The notes below the pieces were generated by a model. It worked only from the letters and a program-made list of their open reading frames with translations. It was not told the origin of the DNA and made no database searches. This document shows positions 7,376 to 11,402 of a stretch of 11,402 nt of DNA, piece after piece. Every line of letters starts with the position of its first letter. Within the stretch, counting starts at the first letter, position 1. The translations under genes and the position numbers were made by a program. Origin of the DNA: an uncultured bacterium (GTDB lineage: Bacteria > Verrucomicrobiota > Lentisphaeria > Victivallales > UBA1829); the NCBI GenBank assembly GCA_900549415.1, contig URNX01000072.1, forward strand, positions 1-11,402. Direction: 5' to 3'.

Positions 7376-7386
7376 TGTAGTATAAT
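7358..7386 (+). promoter_or_regulatory. Consensus sigma-70 promoter of the lacI-type gene
   Basis: Perfect TTGACA (7358-7363), 17 bases, perfect TATAAT (7381-7386): the full housekeeping consensus at optimal spacing. It starts 29 bases after the GH1 stop and should drive the regulator and, by overlap, the GH42-like gene. Confidence 0.88.
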
Positions 7387-7387
7387 T

Positions 7388-7405
7388 TAATTAATCGATA
7401 AATCA
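7388..7405 (+). promoter_or_regulatory. LacI-family operator candidate, autoregulatory copy
   Basis: The second copy of TAATTAATCGATAAATCA, here between the -10 box and the Shine-Dalgarno AGGAG (7405-7409). The dyad centre (7396/7397) is 15 bases after the first base of the -10 box, 5 bases further than in the GH1 copy. Its position covers the transcription start, consistent with autorepression. Confidence 0.72.
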
Positions 7406-7414
7406 GGAGTGAAA

Positions 7415-8395
7415 ATGGCGACTTTGAAAGATATTGCAAGGGAAGCGGGGGTTTCCAGCGCGCTGGTCTCCTGCTATCTGAACGGGAGCAAGACGATGCG
7501 GATGAGCGAAGAGACGCGCAAACGCATCGGAGAGACAATTCAGCGTCTGAATTACCGCCCGGATCGTCTGGCTCGTTCGCTCCGGACGGGAAAGTCGCGC
7601 AGTATCGGAATGCTGGGCGGCAACGTTTCGAACCCGTATATGGGGCATCTCGCCGATGAGGCATTGGATGAGGCGCGGAACCATGATTATACGCTGATTT
7701 TCGCTCTTGCCAGAACGGAGCGGAAAGAGATTGCGGAAGCTGTCGATTTCCTGCTCCGGAACCGGGTCGATGCCGTCTATTCTGCAACGTTGAGTGTTGC
7801 GGAATGCGCGCTTCTGAAAGACAGAAATCTTCCGGTTGTGTTTCCGGCATATTCGGCTCCTGGCATGTTGTCGGTTCAGGCGGATGTGACGGAGGCGTTC
7901 TCCGATGCGTTCGGCTTCCTGAGGTCGCGCGGTCATGAGACGGCGTTCAGTTATCTGGATAAGCCGCTGCCGTGGAATGGCTGTGTTGCAAAAGCCGTGG
8001 ATGCGACGGGTTTCCGGCTTATTCATCAGCTTTATGAAGATTCGGTTCAGACGTGTTTCGATTACATTGCGGAACAGCGCCCCGGGGCGATTCTCCTGAA
8101 CGGACAAAGTCTTTGTCCGCTGCTTGACATGATCCGCGGAATGGAAGGTTACAAGCCTGACCTGATTATCGGTGTGGATGAGTTTCACTGTTTTCTGGAA
8201 AGTCCGCTGATTGTCGGCGGCATCCGCACGAGCACGGCGGAGAAAGCCCGGCGCGGAATTCAGGAGCTGATCCGCCGTGTAGAAGAACCGGGTGCGCCGC
8301 GTGAAGGAATCATTCCGCTGACTCCGGGAAAATTCATCGATTTCACCTCCGGAAACATTCCGGTTATGTCTTATGCAGGAGCCGTTCATGACTGA
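7415..8395 (+). CDS. LacI/GalR-family transcriptional regulator
   Basis: A 326-residue DNA-binding regulator, probably a dimeric repressor released or activated by a sugar linked to the neighbouring hydrolases. The N-terminus TLKDIAREAGVSSALVSCYLNG (3-24) is the family helix-turn-helix; YRPDRLARSLRTGKSRSIGML follows, containing the hinge helix and the entry to the sugar-binding core. The core shows the usual two-lobe pattern (NVSNPYMGHLADEALDEARNHDYTLIFA; later LIIGVDEFHC and VGGIRTSTAEKARRGIQELIRRVE). I use ATG 7415 because AGGAG (7405-7409) is 5 bases upstream; the in-frame GTG 7409 overlaps that ribosome-binding site. Identical operator-like sequences at its own and the GH1 promoter indicate autoregulation and control of GH1. 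The next gene overlaps it by 8 bases. The effector is unknown. Confidence 0.93.
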   Translation: MATLKDIAREAGVSSALVSCYLNGSKTMRMSEETRKRIGETIQRLNYRPDRLARSLRTGKSRSIGMLGGNVSNPYMGHLADEALDEARNHDYTLIFALARTERKEIAEAVDFLLRNRVDAVYSATLSVAECALLKDRNLPVVFPAYSAPGMLSVQADVTEAFSDAFGFLRSRGHETAFSYLDKPLPWNGCVAKAVDATGFRLIHQLYEDSVQTCFDYIAEQRPGAILLNGQSLCPLLDMIRGMEGYKPDLIIGVDEFHCFLESPLIVGGIRTSTAEKARRGIQELIRRVEEPGAPREGIIPLTPGKFIDFTSGNIPVMSYAGAVHD

Positions 8396-10190
8396 AACTT
8401 CCAAAAAACCGTATTTTGCCTACCGCTCGTTCCGCAAGGAACTGAAAACACGGGAGATATTTGCCGGACTCGGCGTGCGGCAGTTCTGCATTTTTCCCGC
8501 CAATACGATCAATGCTCTCGGCCAGCCCTATTCGGAATATCCTCCGGTCTGGCTCTGGGAACATCAATACGATTTTGCCGCACTCGACCGCCAGTTTGAA
8601 GATATTCTGGCATTCTGTCCGGATGCGGAATTTCTCTTCATGCTCGATTTGAATTCCCCGCCGTGGCTTGTGCGGAAACTGCAATGCCGGCAGAAAGCTT
8701 CCGACAGCTTTGCGGAGGTTTCCGGAACCCTTGCTTCCGGAGATTGGCGGGAGATCACTGCGGGGTATATGAAAGACATCCTCACGCATGTTCAGGAGAA
8801 ATACGGCAAGCATCTTGCATGTGTGATTCTCGCGTGCGGCGCAACGGATGAATGGATGGATTACTCACTGGGAGCGGAAACGGAAGACAAACTGCATCTT
8901 TTTCGCAAATGGTGTGCGGAGCAGGGGCTTCCCGTTCCCCCGGCGATCCCGGACTTTGAGCGGCGCTATCATTCGCCCCGTTTCGGCGGACTTCTGCGTG
9001 ATCCGGAAGAGGATCGTGAGGCAATCCGCTACTGGCGTTTCCACAGCGATCTGATTGCATCGGGAATCTGCGATTTTGCAATGGAAGCGCGGAAATATCT
9101 GCGCACCGGACAGCAAATCGGCGTTTTTTACGGCTATGTGCTGGAGCTGACAAAAAATTATCTGGTCGGCTGCGGGCATCTTGGATACGAAAAAGTTCTG
9201 TCATCTGGCGCGGTTGATTTTCTCATCAGTCCCGGTGACTATCATGACCGCCGGATGGGCGGTGGCGGCGGTTTTCAGAATCTGAACGGCTGCATTCACC
9301 GGAACAGCAGGCATTTTCTGCATGAGCTGGATCATCACACGCATACGTGCAATCTTCAGGTGACGCCGTATGCGCGGGCTTCATGGTGGACGCCTTGGCC
9401 GGATACCGCGTCGGATATCGCGGGATTGCGGCGTGAGTTCTGCCGCTCGCTGATGCATGGAGCGTCGCTCTGGTTCTTCGACATGTGGGGCGGATATTAT
9501 TCCGAACCGGAAATTCAGAATGCGATCCGGGAAATGAAGATCCTCTGGGATCGCCTGGCTGATTACGGACGTGAACCTGAAGCGGAAGTTGCATTCGTCG
9601 TGGATCCGCAGAGCGTGTTCTACTGCAACGACCATCTGGAGAACAATCCGCTGCTGGAAATATTTCACACGCTTCAGAAAATCTGCAATCATCTTGGGGC
9701 TCCGTATGCGATGTATGATATTTCGGACCTGCCGAAACTGCGGGAGGTTCCGAAACTGACGGTTCTGCCGATGTGGATTGAATTCGATGAACGCCGCCGC
9801 GAACTGCTCCGCAGCTGCCTGCCCGGAACCCGTTTCCTGTGGCTCGGTCCGTGCGGTCTGACTGACGGGAGACGCTGGGGGGCTCAAGTTCTTCCGGAAG
9901 GAACGGCGTTTCCGGATTGCTCCGTTTTTTCGGAGGAGATTCTGCGAAGGGAAGCGGAGCTGGCCGGAGTTCATCTGTATTGCGATGCTGCGCTTCCTGT
10001 GTGGGCGTCGGGTTCTCTGCTCTCGTGTCACTGTGCGGAGGCGGAGAGACATACGTTCCGCCTGAAGCGGCGGGCGGCAAAAGTCGTGGAGCTCTTCAGC
10101 GGACGGACCGTCGCGGAAAACTGCGGATCATTTGATTACACTTTCCGCAAACCGGAAACGGCGCTTTTTGAACTGATTGAAACAAAATAA
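8388..10190 (+). CDS. GH42-like glycoside hydrolase (clan GH-A type TIM barrel with trimerisation-like domain)
   Basis: A 600-residue probable cytoplasmic glycosidase without signal peptide. Residues about 20-395 look like a GH42-type TIM barrel: a candidate acid/base region VILACGATDEWMDYS with E155, followed by DKLHLFRKWC as in GH42 proteins, and a candidate nucleophile E313 in HFLHELDHHTHT. Residues about 398-500 (VAFVVDPQSVFYCND, GAPYAMYDISDLPKL, KLTVLPMWIEFDERRRELL) resemble the beta-galactosidase trimerisation domain; a short C-terminal beta-rich part ends VVELFSGRTVAENCG...TALFELIE. GH42 normally has Asn before the acid/base Glu; here it is Asp. Overall similarity is at fold level, so it may belong to a neighbouring or unclassified GH family. 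I start at ATG 8388: AGGAG (8377-8381) is 6 bases upstream, and the overlap with lacI suggests coupled translation. A beta-galactoside-like substrate is inferred only. Confidence 0.78.
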   Translation: MTETSKKPYFAYRSFRKELKTREIFAGLGVRQFCIFPANTINALGQPYSEYPPVWLWEHQYDFAALDRQFEDILAFCPDAEFLFMLDLNSPPWLVRKLQCRQKASDSFAEVSGTLASGDWREITAGYMKDILTHVQEKYGKHLACVILACGATDEWMDYSLGAETEDKLHLFRKWCAEQGLPVPPAIPDFERRYHSPRFGGLLRDPEEDREAIRYWRFHSDLIASGICDFAMEARKYLRTGQQIGVFYGYVLELTKNYLVGCGHLGYEKVLSSGAVDFLISPGDYHDRRMGGGGGFQNLNGCIHRNSRHFLHELDHHTHTCNLQVTPYARASWWTPWPDTASDIAGLRREFCRSLMHGASLWFFDMWGGYYSEPEIQNAIREMKILWDRLADYGREPEAEVAFVVDPQSVFYCNDHLENNPLLEIFHTLQKICNHLGAPYAMYDISDLPKLREVPKLTVLPMWIEFDERRRELLRSCLPGTRFLWLGPCGLTDGRRWGAQVLPEGTAFPDCSVFSEEILRREAELAGVHLYCDAALPVWASGSLLSCHCAEAERHTFRLKRRAAKVVELFSGRTVAENCGSFDYTFRKPETALFELIETK

Positions 10191-10196
10191 CCATAA

Positions 10197-10215
10197 GGGC
10201 ATCTCTATTTATTCG
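10197..10215 (+). repeat. Candidate left terminal inverted repeat of the IS
   Basis: Reads GGGCATCTCTATTTATTCG; shares GGGC, T, TATTTA, T and G with the right-end candidate. Imperfect, found by eye. Confidence 0.45.
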
Positions 10216-10283
10216 AGGATAAATTGAGATAACGCTGGCAAAGGAATGCGATAGGATGTAAGCATCAGTGACAGGAGGACAGG

Positions 10284-11300
10284 ATGCTGAACGGATTATT
10301 TGACATAGACAATCGTCTGGATTATCTGACGGAGAACGGCGATATGCTGCCGCGCCTGAAAGAACTTGTGCCGTGGGAGAAATTCCGCAGAGATCTTGAG
10401 GTCATATACGACCATGACCTCAAGAGCAATGCCGGACGCAGACCATTTGATGTGGTGATGATGTTCAAGATACTGATTCTGCAATCGCTGTACAATCTGA
10501 GCGATGACGAGATGGAATATCAGATCATGGATCGGTTGAGTTTCATGCGTTTTCTGGATATGGCACTTGACAGCCGTGTTCCCGATGCGAAGACGATCTG
10601 GCTCTTCCGTTCGAAACTGGAGGAGCATAAGCTCATACGGAAGCTGTTTGACAAGTTCAATGCATTTCTTGCCGAGTCCGGATTTGTGGCGAAGAAGGGG
10701 CAAATTGTCGATGCGACCATCGTTCGCGTTCCCACGCAGCGTAACACCCGCGATGAAAACAAGGCGATCAAAGAAGGAAATCCACCTGTTGAAAATTGGA
10801 GCGACGCGAAGAAGCGGCAGAAGGACACGGATGCCCGCTGGGTTCAGAAGAACGGGAAGAATTACTACGGCTACAAGAACCATGTTGAGGCGGATGTCAA
10901 TTACAAAATCATTCGGGATTACAAAGTTACGGATGCCTCCGTTCACGACAGCAATGTGTTTGAAGAGCTTCTCGATGAAAGCAACTCCAGCCGCGATGTT
11001 TATGCGGACAGCGCGTATCGTTCAGCGAAGAGCGAGGCGAATCTGAAGGAGGGCAGATTCCGGGCGCATCTGCAGAGAAAAGGATGCAAAGGACATCCGT
11101 TGACCTCATGGGAGAAACAAGGGAACCAGACAAGAGCCAGGACTCGTTCCAGAATAGAACATATATTCGGGGCCATGACACAGCGAGCCGGAAATCTCAT
11201 TCTGAGGTCCATCGGGATAAGCAGGGCGGAAGTTAAGCTGGGATTACGCAACATCGCATACAACAAGAGATTCTGCTTTTTGATGAGGCAGACCGCATAA
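10284..11300 (+). CDS. IS5-family DDE transposase
   Basis: A full-length 338-residue transposase that would cut and move the surrounding element. The N-terminal DUF772-like part is clear (RRPFDVVMMFKILILQSLYNLSDDEMEYQIMDRLSFMRFL, 52-91). The catalytic triad is present: D143 in IVDATIV, D242 in VYADSAYRS, E292 in SRIEHIFGAM, with the R-x-x-x-E spacing of the DDE transposase_11 group. A lysine- and asparagine-rich insertion-like stretch (NGKNYYGYKNHVEADV) lies before the second Asp, as is usual. The start ATG has AGGAGG (10273-10278) 5 bases upstream. No frameshift or stop is seen, so the element may be active. The ends proposed are 87 bases before the start and 43 bases after the stop. Confidence 0.95.
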   Translation: MLNGLFDIDNRLDYLTENGDMLPRLKELVPWEKFRRDLEVIYDHDLKSNAGRRPFDVVMMFKILILQSLYNLSDDEMEYQIMDRLSFMRFLDMALDSRVPDAKTIWLFRSKLEEHKLIRKLFDKFNAFLAESGFVAKKGQIVDATIVRVPTQRNTRDENKAIKEGNPPVENWSDAKKRQKDTDARWVQKNGKNYYGYKNHVEADVNYKIIRDYKVTDASVHDSNVFEELLDESNSSRDVYADSAYRSAKSEANLKEGRFRAHLQRKGCKGHPLTSWEKQGNQTRARTRSRIEHIFGAMTQRAGNLILRSIGISRAEVKLGLRNIAYNKRFCFLMRQTA

Positions 11301-11324
11301 AAGGAGGTTTTTCCGGAGAAAAAA

Positions 11325-11343
11325 CAAGTAAATAACCACGCCC
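11325..11343 (-). repeat. Candidate right terminal inverted repeat of the IS
   Basis: Reads GGGCGTGGTTATTTACTTG on the minus strand, 13 of 19 positions matching the left end. Part of it (11336-11340) is also an arm of a hairpin that extends beyond the proposed end, so the border is doubtful. Confidence 0.4.
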
Positions 11344-11402
11344 AGAGGACGTGGCTTTGAAGAAGCACCCTAGAAGGGTGCTAAAAGGCGGCACCCAAAG
11401 AA
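11336..11402. other. Hairpin-rich structured stretch at the right edge
   Basis: Two inverted repeats follow each other: CCACG (11336-11340) with CGTGG (11350-11354), and a perfect 8-base stem AGCACCCT (11364-11371) / AGGGTGCT (11375-11382) with a 3-base loop. GCACCC recurs at 11391-11396 and could pair instead with GGGTGC (11376-11381). No gene is seen here. It could be a REP-like repeat, an IS200/IS605-type end, or a structured RNA; I cannot tell which. Confidence 0.55.

Larger units (their letters stand above)
10197..11343 (+). mobile_element. IS5-family insertion sequence, apparently complete
   Basis: A single intact transposase gene flanked by candidate imperfect terminal inverted repeats: GGGCATCTCTATTTATTCG (10197-10215) and, read on the minus strand from 11343, GGGCGTGGTTATTTACTTG, matching at 13 of 19 positions. 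The resulting length, about 1.15 kb, suits the IS5 family. No target-site duplication is obvious beside these ends, so the exact borders are uncertain. It starts 6 bases after the GH42-like stop codon. The stretch 10216-10283 holds only the transposase leader with AGGAGG. Confidence 0.6.

Noticed and set aside
7403..8404. Minus-strand open frame of about 330 codons covering the whole lacI-type gene
   Set aside because: Antisense shadow of a clear LacI-family protein; composition is Arg/His/Gln/Ile-rich with no domain, and no promoter or ribosome-binding site was seen.
11364..11382. AGCACCCT/AGGGTGCT stem as an intrinsic terminator of the transposase gene
   Set aside because: The stem is followed by AAAAGG, not by a T-run, on the plus strand, and no T-run follows on the minus strand either.

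Overview
The window reads as a chromosomal segment of a moderately GC-rich, Gram-negative-type heterotrophic bacterium. The gene content (GldA/GldF-GldG-type ABC operon, a LacI-controlled pair of glycoside hydrolases, an IS5-type transposase) would fit a gut Lentisphaerota/Victivallis-like or other PVC-group organism. That assignment is inference from gene style, not from a marker gene. Nearly all of the sequence is coding, and no rRNA, tRNA or CRISPR array was recognised.

Left half (1-5303, minus strand): a tightly packed operon read right to left. Its order is an ABC-2-type ATPase (GldA-like), a large membrane protein fusing an ABC-2 permease to a GldG-type auxiliary domain, a DUF4340 membrane-anchored protein, and trmB (tRNA m7G46 methyltransferase), which runs off the left edge. 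The first two junctions are ATGA overlaps and the third gap is 10 bases, so the genes are probably one transcript from a promoter with a perfect TTGACA box at about 5276-5303.

Centre (5343-5976, plus strand): a divergent single-gene unit encodes a 167-residue, highly charged, probably disordered protein of unknown function. It has its own promoter and a strong intrinsic terminator.

Right half (5984-10190, plus strand): a small carbohydrate-use locus. A GH1 beta-glycosidase and a LacI-family regulator each have a near-consensus sigma-70 promoter followed by the same 18-base sequence with a central ATCGAT dyad, the natural candidate for the regulator's own operator. The regulator gene overlaps by 8 bases a third gene, a GH42-like TIM-barrel enzyme with a beta-galactosidase-trimerisation-like domain. 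Neither enzyme has a signal peptide, so both probably act in the cytoplasm on imported beta-linked glycosides. No transporter is present in the window.

Right edge (10197-11402): an intact IS5-family insertion sequence starts 6 bases after the GH42-like stop codon. It is followed by a strongly structured stretch of hairpins at the window edge that no gene explains. No wholly new system is evident. The best leads are the shared operator, the unclassified GH42-like enzyme, the NEF variant of the GH1 acid/base motif, the motif-bearing acidic protein and the edge hairpins.
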